A stretch of 9,909 nt of DNA from JALZHR01 sp036389695 (GCA_036389695.1 DASVWG010000098.1:1-9909), one strand, 5' to 3'. Positions 1 to 6,256 are shown, counted from the stretch's first letter. The notes: generated from the letters alone by a model not told the origin. Numbers and translations are program-made.

Positions 1-234
1 ATCGCGTTTTTTTATCTGAGCGCGCTTTTCGGCATCTGTTATTTAATTCTTCAGCAAATCAAGGCTTCCGCGCCGAAATCAGCCGCGCCCGTTTCCAACT
101 ATCATCAAAACTTTCAGCCCGACCAAATTAATCCGGCAAACACCGCGCAGCTCGAATCTCCGCGCGAGCCTGCCGTCAGCACTACGGAAAATACGACCAA
201 AACGCTCGACGAAGTTTTATTAAAACGAAACTAA
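1..234 (+). CDS. C-terminal end of an unidentified membrane protein (5' partial)
   Basis: The first reading frame is open from the window edge to a TAA stop at 232-234, giving 77 residues. The visible part opens with a hydrophobic stretch (IAFFYLSALFGICYLIL) that looks like a membrane helix. A polar, low-complexity tail of about 55 residues follows, rich in Pro, Ala, Ser, Asn and Thr, with the C-terminus TLDEVLLKRN. Codon use (many GCG, CGC and CCG codons) matches the genes further on, so I take it as coding. I do not recognise the family and the start lies outside the window. The stop codon overlaps the first octamer of the repeat array that follows. Confidence 0.6.
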   Translation: MAFFYLSALFGICYLILQQIKASAPKSAAPVSNYHQNFQPDQINPANTAQLESPREPAVSTTENTTKTLDEVLLKRN

Positions 235-338
235 AGTGAAAAAGTGAAAAAGTGAAAAGGTGAAAAAGTGAAAAAGTTTGTTGAATAAACTCAAGATACT
301 TTTTCACACTTTCACTTTTTCACTTTTTCACTTTTTTG
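233..338. repeat. Inverted array of AAAGTGAA octamers
   Basis: Five units of the octamer AAAGTGAA (one of them AAGGTGAA) run head to tail from 233 to 272. The reverse complement TTCACTTT runs from 303 to 334, with one variant unit, TTCACACT. Positions 233-269 pair with 298-334 over 37 bp with only two mismatches. The spacer holds a second small stem, AGTTT (275-279) with AAACT (287-291). As RNA this would be one very long hairpin. It follows the stop codon of the upstream gene directly and could act as a transcription barrier, but there is no GC-rich stem with a T-tract as in a classic intrinsic terminator. Confidence 0.85.
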
Positions 339-370
339 TAGACGTCCGACGAGAGTGTTAAGATTGTCTT

Positions 371-634
371 GTGTCGAGTTTTGCCTGGATTATTATTATA
401 GTTTTAGCTTTAACTTTGGTCGGAAGCCTGACTCTCGGTTTTATCACGGTAAAATATTATTGGGGCGAGAGAGGCAAGCCGCCGCTCACGGGCGAGGAAC
501 GTCGCCGCCAGAAAGAAGAAGAATTACAGCGCCGCGCCAAACAGCTTGAATACGCCAAACAAAATCCGATTGCGACGCGCAAAAGCGATTTCTGGGACAA
601 CAGCAAAGTCTACAAAAATAAAAATACCGAATAG
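371..634 (+). CDS. Small single-helix membrane protein, function unknown
   Basis: This is an 87-residue protein. Residues 4-27 form one strongly hydrophobic helix (starting FAWIIIIVLALTLVG). A short WGERGKPP turn and a charged, Arg/Lys/Glu-rich segment follow at about 41-63, likely helical or coiled coil, then a polar tail ending in NKNTE. Charge distribution suggests an outside N-terminus and a cytoplasmic tail, which is inference. GTG at 371 is the only plausible start: an in-frame TAA lies at 359-361 and no ATG is available inside. The best purine run upstream (GAGAG, 351-355) is 15 nt away, so the ribosome binding site is poor. An overlapping GTG-start frame from 355 has a less plausible protein. 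I do not recognise the family. Confidence 0.6.
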   Translation: MSSFAWIIIIVLALTLVGSLTLGFITVKYYWGERGKPPLTGEERRRQKEEELQRRAKQLEYAKQNPIATRKSDFWDNSKVYKNKNTE

Positions 635-701
635 GTCAAGCGACTCTGGTTTTCTCTCAAAACATTCATTTTCAACACTTTACATTTTTATTATGTAATC
701 T

Positions 702-1745
702 CTAAAATCCGGTCGCGCGGTGAATCAGCAAAATAATAAAGTAACAAATCGACGCGATTATGCCCGCCATCGGAATCGTTAAAAGCCAAGCCCAGACGAT
801 TTTGCTCGCCACGCCCCATTTGACCGCCGACAGTCGTTTCGTCGCGCCGACGCCGACAATCGCGCCGGTAATCGTATGCGTGGTCGAAACCGGAATTCCG
901 AAAAAAGTCGCGAAAGCGAGCGTAATCGCGCCCGCCGTTTCCGCGCAAAATCCGCCGACCGGCTGCAGCTTCGTGATTTTTGAACCCATTGTTTTGACGA
1001 TGCGCCAGCCGCCGGTCAGAGTTCCGAGCGCGATAGCTCCGTTTGCGGCAAGCTCGACCCAGAGCGGAATTTCGGGCGAGCCGCCGTCCACGTTGGCTTC
1101 CAGCAGTCCGCCCGCGACCAGCACCGCCGTGATGATTCCCATCGTCTTCTGCGCGTCGTTTCCGCCGTGTCCGAGCGAGTAAAAAGCGGCTGAAAAAAGC
1201 TGTCCGACGCGAAAGCCTTTATCGATTTTGGAAATCGCCGTCTTTCTGAAAATCCAGTAAACGGCGAGCATCAGGATAAATCCGAGCGTCATTCCCATCA
1301 GCGGCGCGAGGATAATAAACGTCAGCGTCAGATACCAGCCCGACGGAATAATCACGGCGAAACCGCCGGACGCCGCGACCGCCGCGCCCGCGTAGCCGCC
1401 GATAAGCGCGTGCGAGCTGGAAGTCGGGAGTCCCAGATACCACGTAATTAAATTCCAGGCGATAACGCCGAAAAGTCCGGCAAGCAGCACGTATAGATGC
1501 AGCTCTTTCGGAATCGGCTTTAAATCCACCAGCCCGCCGCCAATCATTTTCGCCACCGCCGTGCCGAAAACGGCAAAAGCGATAAAGTTAAAAAACGCCG
1601 CCCACGCCACCGCCACGCCCGGCGACAAAACGCGCGTCGAAACGACCGTCGCAATCGAATTGGCGGCATCGTGCATGCCGTTCGTGTAGTCGAAAATCAG
1701 CGCGACGACAATGATAAAAACAACCAGCGCAGTTGTAGCTTCCAT
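702..1745 (-). CDS. pit: PiT-family inorganic phosphate transporter
   Basis: This is a low-affinity phosphate (metal-phosphate) permease of the cytoplasmic membrane, 347 residues, a usual length for the short bacterial PiT type. Both halves of the internally duplicated fold carry their signatures: GMHDAANSIATVVSTR at 23-38 and GHGGNDAQKTMGII at 192-205. The paired motifs LPTSSSHALIGG (106-117) and IPVSTTHTITGAIVG (284-298) are also present. About ten hydrophobic segments are visible. The gene lies 119 nt downstream of a DUF47 gene on the same strand, the common arrangement in which the PhoU-like protein accompanies PiT. No Shine-Dalgarno sequence precedes the ATG; the space is filled by an ATTTTAG heptamer array. 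The TAG stop also falls inside an ATTTTAG heptamer. Transport of phosphate is family knowledge, and the ion partner cannot be read from the sequence. Confidence 0.95.
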   Translation of the reverse strand: MEATTALVVFIIVVALIFDYTNGMHDAANSIATVVSTRVLSPGVAVAWAAFFNFIAFAVFGTAVAKMIGGGLVDLKPIPKELHLYVLLAGLFGVIAWNLITWYLGLPTSSSHALIGGYAGAAVAASGGFAVIIPSGWYLTLTFIILAPLMGMTLGFILMLAVYWIFRKTAISKIDKGFRVGQLFSAAFYSLGHGGNDAQKTMGIITAVLVAGGLLEANVDGGSPEIPLWVELAANGAIALGTLTGGWRIVKTMGSKITKLQPVGGFCAETAGAITLAFATFFGIPVSTTHTITGAIVGVGATKRLSAVKWGVASKIVWAWLLTIPMAGIIASICYFIILLIHRATGF

Positions 1746-1751
1746 AATGTA

Positions 1752-1779
1752 ATTTTAGATTTTAGATTTTAGATTTTAG
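1752..1779. repeat. Tandem heptamer ATTTTAG, four copies, just upstream of pit
   Basis: Four exact head-to-tail copies of ATTTTAG, plus a partial fifth, begin 7 nt upstream of the pit start codon. On the pit mRNA this reads as CTAAAAT repeats and takes the place of a ribosome binding site. A three-copy array sits in the same relation to trmB (4968-4988), and a degenerate pair precedes the gene at 5911-6177. Confidence 0.9.
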
Positions 1780-1829
1780 ATTGGATTCGGAAATCTCTTC
1801 TTAATTTTTTGCGAAGCAAAATCCCTGTC

Positions 1830-1856
1830 CAATCGAAAATCGGCAATCGAAAATCG
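1830..1856. repeat. Direct repeat of CAATCGAAAATCG in the DUF47-pit spacer
   Basis: Two exact copies of the 13-mer CAATCGAAAATCG lie at 1830-1842 and 1844-1856, separated by one base, right after the DUF47 stop. No function can be read from them. They add to the picture of spacers built from short tandem units. Confidence 0.75.
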
Positions 1857-1864
1857 CAAATCCT

Positions 1865-2485
1865 CTAGTTGTGTTTCAAGATAACGCTTTCGATAATGTT
1901 GGCGACCGATTCGCAGCGGTCGGTGGCGGATTCCAGAATTTCGTAGACTTCCTTCCACTTAATTATCGCTATCGGGTCGGTCGTATTGCGGAAAAGCTCG
2001 CCGATGGCGCGAAAATAAACGTCGTCGGCTTCATTTTCCAGTCGATGAATCTCGACGATGTGCTGATTCATGCCAACCGGCTTGCCCAGAATCGAAATCG
2101 CGGAATGAAGCTCAATCGCCAAGCCCTGAATCACTTTGGCGAAACGCTTGGCGTGGTCGTTGATTTCGCGGATGTCATACATCAAAATCGCCCGCGCTCC
2201 GGCGTCGATGTAATCGAGCACGTCGTCCAGCGCGACGACCAGCATATAAATATCTTCGCGGTCAAACGGCGTGATAAACGATTTGTTGAGCTTGGTCGTG
2301 ATTTTATGCGTCAATTCGTCGCAGGCGTGTTCCGCGTTCTTGATTTTTTTCATGTAGGATTCGAGATTTCCGCTCGTATCCTCCATCATCGTTACCAGCG
2401 TGTCGGCGCCGTCCTGAATCTGCGCGGTCATTTCCGTAAACAGAGCAAAATACTCGTCTTCGCGCGGCATCAAACTAAAAGCCAT
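1865..2485 (-). CDS. DUF47 / PhoU-like accessory protein of the PiT transporter
   Basis: This is a 206-residue, all-helical, soluble cytoplasmic protein of the DUF47 (PhoU-related) family, full length for the family. Family hallmarks visible are the segment ITPFDREDI (71-79), a helix with LDDVLDYID (86-94), and two PhoU-type ExxxD metal-binding motifs, E52-D56 (EHACD) and E150-D154 (ENEAD). Such proteins are encoded next to PiT transporters and are thought to modulate them or link uptake to phosphate signalling. That role is from the family, not shown here. The ATG at 2485 is preceded by GGAG (2497-2500, minus strand) at a spacing of 11 nt. It is the first gene of the DUF47-pit unit. A promoter (2518-2546) and a possible Pho-type direct repeat lie upstream. 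Confidence 0.93.
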   Translation of the reverse strand: MAFSLMPREDEYFALFTEMTAQIQDGADTLVTMMEDTSGNLESYMKKIKNAEHACDELTHKITTKLNKSFITPFDREDIYMLVVALDDVLDYIDAGARAILMYDIREINDHAKRFAKVIQGLAIELHSAISILGKPVGMNQHIVEIHRLENEADDVYFRAIGELFRNTTDPIAIIKWKEVYEILESATDRCESVANIIESVILKHN

Positions 2486-2517
2486 TTTCTTGTATTCTCC
2501 AAGTATAATTTAACTTG

Positions 2518-2546
2518 AATATAGCCAAAGAAGCAGCCCTTGTCTA
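2518..2546 (-). promoter_or_regulatory. Sigma-70-type promoter for DUF47-pit
   Basis: Reading the minus strand, TAGACA (2541-2546, 5 of 6 to the -35 consensus) is followed by an exact 17-nt spacer and TATATT (2518-2523, 5 of 6 to the -10 consensus). The -10 lies about 32 nt before the start codon, leaving room for a short leader that includes GGAG. This is the best promoter match I found in the window. Confidence 0.6.
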
Positions 2547-2561
2547 TTAAGCAAAAATATT

Positions 2562-2579
2562 ATTTAACATAAATGTAAC
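2562..2579 (-). promoter_or_regulatory. Possible Pho-box-like direct repeat upstream of DUF47-pit
   Basis: On the minus strand GTTACAT (2573-2579) and GTTAAAT (2562-2568) form a direct repeat, 6 of 7 identical, with starts exactly 11 bp apart. They end 15 bp upstream of the predicted -35. PhoB/PhoP-type regulators bind direct repeats of about 7 bp on an 11-bp period near the -35 of phosphate genes. The site is AT-rich and only two units are clear, so chance is not excluded. Confidence 0.35.
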
Positions 2580-2669
2580 GCGCGCACGAAATCCGTCCGC
2601 TTCTATTCGAAATAGAGCGGCAAACTTTGTTTTCAGGTTTTCATCTGAAGATACGAATTGTTCTTTTTA

Positions 2670-2699
2670 TTGATTATAAACCTGATTTTTCGGTAAGAT
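2670..2699 (+). promoter_or_regulatory. Weak candidate promoter for the M48 protease gene
   Basis: TTGATT (2670-2675) and TAAGAT (2694-2699) are separated by 18 nt and end 42 nt before the M48 start codon. Each box matches the sigma-70 consensus at only four of six positions. It is listed because a promoter is needed in this divergent 256-nt spacer and no better pair is seen on this strand. Confidence 0.3.
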
Positions 2700-2741
2700 T
2701 AACAGTTGCAGAAAATAAGATTTCGGGATTTGGAGGCGAAA

Positions 2742-4154
2742 ATGAGAAAAACAGCTCCGGAAGTTTTGAGCAAATATCTGGCGGGATTGGCGCTGGTCTG
2801 GACTTTATTGATGCTGCCCGCGGCGGGCTTCGGGCAGACGCGCATCTCGATGCCGCGCAACAAATACAAGGTCGAGGACGACGTCAAGCTCGGACGCGAC
2901 GCCGCGCGGCAAGTCGAGCAGCAGATGCCGATTTTGAATGACGCCGAAGCGACGCGTTACGTGCAGGAAGTCGGTCGCCGTCTGGTCAACGCGATTCCGC
3001 CGGAATTTCAGCAGACGCAGTTTCAATACACCTTTCAAATCGTTAACGCCCGCGACATCAACGCTTTCGCGCTGCCGGGCGGACCGATGTTCGTCAATCG
3101 CGGAATGATTGAAGCCGCCAAAAACGAAGGCGAGATGGCGGGCGTGATGGCGCACGAAATCAGCCACGTCGCGCTGCGTCACGCGACGGCGCAGGCGACC
3201 AAACAAAGCAATCCGCTGAATCAGATTATCGGCATCGGCGCGGTTTTGGGCGGCGCGATTCTCGGCGGTCAGACCGGCGCGGTTCTGGGGCAGAATATTT
3301 ATAAAGGACTTCTGGTCAATCCGTACAGCCGCGAATACGAAACGCAAGCCGACGTGCTCGGCGCGCAGATTATGGCGCGCGCCGGTTATGACCCGCGCGA
3401 TTTGGCGAATATGTTTCAGACGATTGCCAATCAAGGCGGTAGCCGCAGCCCTGAATGGCTGAGCAGTCACCCCGACCCGGGCAATCGCTTCAACAATATC
3501 AATCGCGAAGCGAGCCTGCTGCGCGTTTCGCCCGAACCGATTAAAATAACCCAGGCGTTTTTGAGCACCAAACGCCGTTTTCAGGGAATGCCGCGCGCCC
3601 AATCGATGGAAGAAATCGCGCGCAACCCGCAGAATAATCGCGGGCAGACAACCGTCAACGGTCGTTATGAAACCCGCGTCGCAACGCCCGCCTCGCGCTA
3701 TCGAACTTATTCGAGCGGAAGCCAGATCAGCGTGGACGTTCCCGAAAATTGGCGCACCGTTTCCGAAAGCGAAACGTCAGTCTGGTTTGCGCCCGAAGGC
3801 GCCTACGGCAACGACGGCATCACGCACGGCGCGATGATTGGCGTCGCGCAGACGAGCAGCGCCAATCTGGCGCAGGCGACACAGGAATACGTCGAAGGGC
3901 TTCTGCAAAATAACAATTATCTACAGCAGCAGGATAATTATGCGCGGACGACAATCGCCGGCAGAAGCGGCTTGGCAACCGTTCTTTCGGGACGCTCGCC
4001 GATAACAAACAGAAACGAAGTCGTCACGGTTTACACGACGTCTCTGCGCAGCGGCTATCTGTTCTACGTCATCACGGTCGTGCCGCAAAACGAAGCCGCA
4101 ACTTACAATTACGCTTTTCGTAACCTGCTTCGCACGCTAAGACTTAACGCCTAA
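2742..4154 (+). CDS. Secreted M48-family zinc metalloprotease with an extra C-terminal domain
   Basis: The protein is 470 residues. A signal peptide covers about residues 1-31 (hydrophobic core LAGLALVWTLLMLPAAG, cleavage probably at GFG-QT), so it should act in the periplasm or envelope. The protease domain (about 45-260) has the zinc motif HEISH at 138-142, the third ligand E200 in EYETQAD with D204, and the SSHPDPGNR segment (241-249) typical of BepA/YfgC and LoiP relatives, which handle misfolded outer-membrane proteins. A Gly-rich hydrophobic stretch (163-186) follows the zinc helix. After a polar linker (about 285-325), residues about 328-470 form a separate domain (from ISVDVPENWRTV) that looks like a PsbP/DUF1795-type fold; this is a tentative reading. 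ATG 2742 is chosen over an upstream TTG (2706) because GGAGG (2732-2736) lies 5 nt before it and the signal peptide then begins cleanly. Substrate unknown. Confidence 0.92.
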   Translation: MRKTAPEVLSKYLAGLALVWTLLMLPAAGFGQTRISMPRNKYKVEDDVKLGRDAARQVEQQMPILNDAEATRYVQEVGRRLVNAIPPEFQQTQFQYTFQIVNARDINAFALPGGPMFVNRGMIEAAKNEGEMAGVMAHEISHVALRHATAQATKQSNPLNQIIGIGAVLGGAILGGQTGAVLGQNIYKGLLVNPYSREYETQADVLGAQIMARAGYDPRDLANMFQTIANQGGSRSPEWLSSHPDPGNRFNNINREASLLRVSPEPIKITQAFLSTKRRFQGMPRAQSMEEIARNPQNNRGQTTVNGRYETRVATPASRYRTYSSGSQISVDVPENWRTVSESETSVWFAPEGAYGNDGITHGAMIGVAQTSSANLAQATQEYVEGLLQNNNYLQQQDNYARTTIAGRSGLATVLSGRSPITNRNEVVTVYTTSLRSGYLFYVITVVPQNEAATYNYAFRNLLRTLRLNA

Positions 4155-4165
4155 GCGAAAGATTT

Positions 4166-4340
4166 TTAGCCACGAAAAGACACGAAAAAGCACGAACAGA
4201 AGAAAGAAAATTAGCCGCGAATTTCACGAATAAAAGAAATAAAAATTAATTCGTGTTATTCGTGGCTAATTTTCTTAATTCTTATTTCGTGTCTTTTTCG
4301 TGTTCTTTCGCGGCTAATTTCTTATTTCTTTCGCGGCTAA
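4166..4340. repeat. Nested palindromic region built from TTAGCC[A/G]CGAA modules
   Basis: The 11-mer TTAGCC[A/G]CGAA occurs five times: direct at 4166 and 4211, inverted ending at 4269, 4317 and 4340. It is joined by GACACGAAAAAG-like strings. An outer pair (4166-4196 with 4286-4317) encloses an inner pair (4204-4231 with 4249-4276, 25 of 28 matching) around a 17-nt loop. It fills the gap between the convergent M48 and trmB genes, and the last module contains the trmB stop codon. It could terminate transcription from both sides through its hairpin, but no T-tract terminator is evident. Confidence 0.85.
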
Positions 4341-4960
4341 ATCTTTTCAAATATCGCGCGATAAACCGGCAGATTTTTTTCCTCGACGGCTTTTTCGCGC
4401 TCGGTTTTCACCGGAAAAGGATTTTCGCTCGTTTCGATTTCACGCAATTTTTCAAAATCTCGAAAAATCTCAAACATTTCCTGCGCCAGAAAATCCACAT
4501 CCGTCTGAATAAAAATTTTCCCCGGCGCGGCTAAATGTTTGACGATAGCTTCGACCATTTCGCCCGTCACCATCCGGCGCTTAGCATGCTTTTTTTTATG
4601 CCACGGGTCGGGAAATTGAATCGTCACCGTCTGCAAAACGTTTTCGGGAAAATTTTTCAATAAATTTCCGAGCGAAATCGTCGCGTTGGTAAATTCGTAA
4701 TGCAAATTTCGCAGATTCTTTTCGGCGGCGATGCGCTTCGCTTCCTCGACTAAAGGCTCGCGGATTTCCAGCCCGAGAAAATTCCAATCCGGCTCAAGCT
4801 CCGCCATTTTGAGCAGAAAACGCCCGCGCGCCGCGCCGATGTCCAGATGCAGCGGCAAAGCGGGACGAACAAAAATCTCCGTCAAATCCAGAGGCTTGGA
4901 AACAAAACGAAAATACGGCGCAAGCGGATTGACGTGCTGGTGAACGCGAACTCTCGGCAT
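4337..4960 (-). CDS. trmB: tRNA (guanine-N7-)-methyltransferase
   Basis: TrmB transfers a methyl group from S-adenosylmethionine to N7 of G46 in the variable loop of tRNAs, in the cytoplasm. The 207-residue sequence shows the SAM-binding loop LDIGAARGRFLL (39-50), the acidic end of strand 2 at GLEIRE (63-68), the catalytic FPDPWHKKKHAKRR (116-129, Asp118), TDVDFL (153-158) and the C-terminal T186-E189 motif (PVKTERE). The start MPRVRVHQHVNPL and the LDIGxARGRFLL loop recall, from memory, the cyanobacterial form more than the E. coli form. No Shine-Dalgarno sequence precedes the ATG; an ATTTTAG array begins 8 nt upstream. The TAG stop lies within a repeat module shared with the downstream palindrome. 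It is last in a long run of minus-strand genes but separated from the rhomboid gene by a repeat element, so it may be transcribed on its own. Confidence 0.95.
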   Translation of the reverse strand: MPRVRVHQHVNPLAPYFRFVSKPLDLTEIFVRPALPLHLDIGAARGRFLLKMAELEPDWNFLGLEIREPLVEEAKRIAAEKNLRNLHYEFTNATISLGNLLKNFPENVLQTVTIQFPDPWHKKKHAKRRMVTGEMVEAIVKHLAAPGKIFIQTDVDFLAQEMFEIFRDFEKLREIETSENPFPVKTEREKAVEEKNLPVYRAIFEKI

Positions 4961-4967
4961 AATTCAA

Positions 4968-4988
4968 ATTTTAGATTTTAGATTTTAG
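4968..4988. repeat. Tandem heptamer ATTTTAG, three copies, upstream of trmB
   Basis: Three exact copies of ATTTTAG, followed by ATTTGCGATTAG, start 8 nt before the trmB ATG. The arrangement mirrors the array before pit (1752-1779). Confidence 0.9.
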
Positions 4989-5020
4989 ATTTGCGATTAG
5001 GCAAGTGTTAAATCGAAAAG

Positions 5021-5112
5021 GGCGGAAACGCTGGTAGTGATGGAGCGTGTTTCAAGTTTAGCTTGTTGAATCTCTAAAGTGAGGCACGCTCCATCACTGT
5101 CGCGTTTCTGCC
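5021..5112. repeat. Dispersed inverted-repeat element, copy A (short core)
   Basis: The left arm (5021-5049) and right arm (5085-5112) are inverted copies that pair over about 28 bp with one extra base and a few mismatches. Both contain AGTGATGGAGCGTG, or its complement, next to the core. The right arm matches the arms of copy B (9018-9160) at 28 of 29 positions, while the left arm has diverged. The 35-nt core (5050-5084) holds a small dyad (TTCAAG/CTTGTTGAA) and is not shared with copy B. It lies between rhomboid and trmB, ending 7 nt from the rhomboid stop. There is no ORF inside and no clear target duplication. Confidence 0.85.
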
Positions 5113-5119
5113 TGTTTAT

Positions 5120-5962
5120 CTAAAATTTTACATATTGCAAAAGCAGCAGGACGGTTAAAATCGAGACGAAAACAAAAATTCCCATCGAAAGCAGACCGAA
5201 GGCTTCCGTTAAGGCGAGCGCCTTGCGCGGATTTTTATTTAAATCGTGCGGAATCTGCAAAAAGCCGTAAACGGCGCCGGTTAAAAAACCGCCGAGATGC
5301 CCGAAATTATCGACTATCTGGTAAGCAATAATGCCGAAAGCCGCGATAAAACCGATATTCACCAGCATACTTCGCAAAAAATCCGGCGGCAATTGGCGTT
5401 TGCGGCGATAACCGTAAATCGCCATATAACCGATTAAACCCATAATTCCGCCCGAAGCGCCGATTGACTGGACTTCGGGCATAAAAAATAAGCTTAAAAG
5501 ACCGCCGCCGATGATTGATAAAAGAAAAACTATTGCCAGATGCGCGCGGTTTGAAAGAAACTCGATGAGGCTTCCGAAACCGTAAAGCGCCTGCGCGTTG
5601 AAATACAGATGCAGCGGAAAAATCCCGTGCAGAGCGGCGTAAGTGAGCAGCCGCCACCATTCGCCTTCCCAGACGAGAGGCTTGACCAAACCGGCAATTT
5701 TCACCGATTCCGCGCCGAAGTCCAGATAATTATCAAAACCTTCTATTTTCAACTGAAAGAGCGTGACGACGATTAAACAGCCGACCAGAAGATACGAAAA
5801 ATAAGGAACCGTATCGCGCGACTGCCGCAGAAATTCGATGGCTTCGGGCGACGGAATCAAATCTTCGAGCGTGATTCTTTTCGCTTCGTAAAGTCCCCAG
5901 ACGCCCGCAATCAGCGCAAAAAGTCCGAGCAGAAAAATAAGCTTCGGAAAAGAATTTTCCAA
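5120..5962 (-). CDS. Rhomboid-family intramembrane serine protease
   Basis: Rhomboids cut substrates within the membrane using a Ser-His dyad. The 280-residue protein shows the L1-loop motif EWWR (101-104), the HG...H...N segment of helix 2 (H112, H118, N122), the catalytic GASG (168-171, Ser170) and the catalytic His222 in NFGHLGG. Six core helices are visible, with an additional N-terminal hydrophobic segment at about 7-24 and another after the core at about 253-277, making a 1+6+1-like arrangement. The only start upstream of the core is TTG at 5962, because TGA at 5975-5977 closes the frame. It lies inside the preceding gene (52-nt overlap, different frame) and has no obvious Shine-Dalgarno sequence. 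This suggests translational coupling or, less likely, a frameshift within one longer gene. The stop TAG sits in an ATTTTAG heptamer. Substrate unknown. Confidence 0.92.
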   Translation of the reverse strand: MENSFPKLIFLLGLFALIAGVWGLYEAKRITLEDLIPSPEAIEFLRQSRDTVPYFSYLLVGCLIVVTLFQLKIEGFDNYLDFGAESVKIAGLVKPLVWEGEWWRLLTYAALHGIFPLHLYFNAQALYGFGSLIEFLSNRAHLAIVFLLSIIGGGLLSLFFMPEVQSIGASGGIMGLIGYMAIYGYRRKRQLPPDFLRSMLVNIGFIAAFGIIAYQIVDNFGHLGGFLTGAVYGFLQIPHDLNKNPRKALALTEAFGLLSMGIFVFVSILTVLLLLQYVKF

Positions 5963-6177
5963 CTGATTTCGCCGTCAAATTCGTCCGGATATTGCGCCTG
6001 AATCTGCTCTTTGAAAATGATGACGAAGAAAAACACGAACAGATGCAAAGCGACGAGCGCCGCTCCGATGCCGATTGCCCACCACGAACGCCTTCGAATC
6101 GCGCGCTTTCGCGATGCTACAAATTCTTCGGGCGTAACTACCGGCGGCGGCGATTCTTCTTCCGTTTCGTTGGACAT
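5911..6177 (-). CDS. Small one-helix membrane protein preceding rhomboid
   Basis: The protein has 88 residues. An acidic, Pro-rich N-terminus (MSNETEEESPPPVVTPEEF) leads to a basic patch (RKRAIRRR, 23-30) and one membrane helix (about 33-55), then a polar segment, QAQYPDEFDGE. The basic patch before the helix predicts a cytoplasmic N-terminus. The last 17 residues (from about 72) come from DNA that also encodes the start of the rhomboid in another frame. This makes the true C-terminus uncertain: either a genuine overlap or a frame error that splits one protein. The start ATG has no Shine-Dalgarno sequence and is preceded by ATTTAG ATTTTAG (6178-6190). I do not recognise the family; its tie to the rhomboid is inferred from position only. 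Confidence 0.6.
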   Translation of the reverse strand: MSNETEEESPPPVVTPEEFVASRKRAIRRRSWWAIGIGAALVALHLFVFFFVIIFKEQIQAQYPDEFDGEISWKILFRSLFFCSDFLR

Positions 6178-6256
6178 ATTTAGATTTTAGAGGCTCAAAT
6201 GCAGATTGCAAGAATTTTCCGCGCGGCAGTCGAAAATCTAAAAATTAAAATCAAAA

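Noticed and set aside
233..338. Short regular repeats as a possible CRISPR array
   Set aside because: The units are 8 bp, contiguous, without unique spacers, and the second block is inverted. No cas gene is in the window.
355..549. GTG-start frame of 64 residues overlapping the small membrane protein gene
   Set aside because: Its product has a disordered Arg/Pro-rich end, whereas the 371-634 frame gives a coherent membrane helix plus charged tail.
680..698. TTACAT/ATGTAA dyad between convergent genes as a terminator
   Set aside because: The stem is 6 bp and AT-only without a strong T-tract, too weak to call.
1871..2518. 215-residue open frame on + opposite the DUF47 gene
   Set aside because: It is the mirror of a well-supported DUF47 gene. 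Its product has no recognisable motif, and long antisense frames are expected from this codon bias.
2805..3602. 265-residue open frame on the minus strand inside the M48 gene
   Set aside because: It is antisense to the HEISH-containing protease frame, its product is Arg/Ala-rich without motifs, and it lacks a ribosome binding site.
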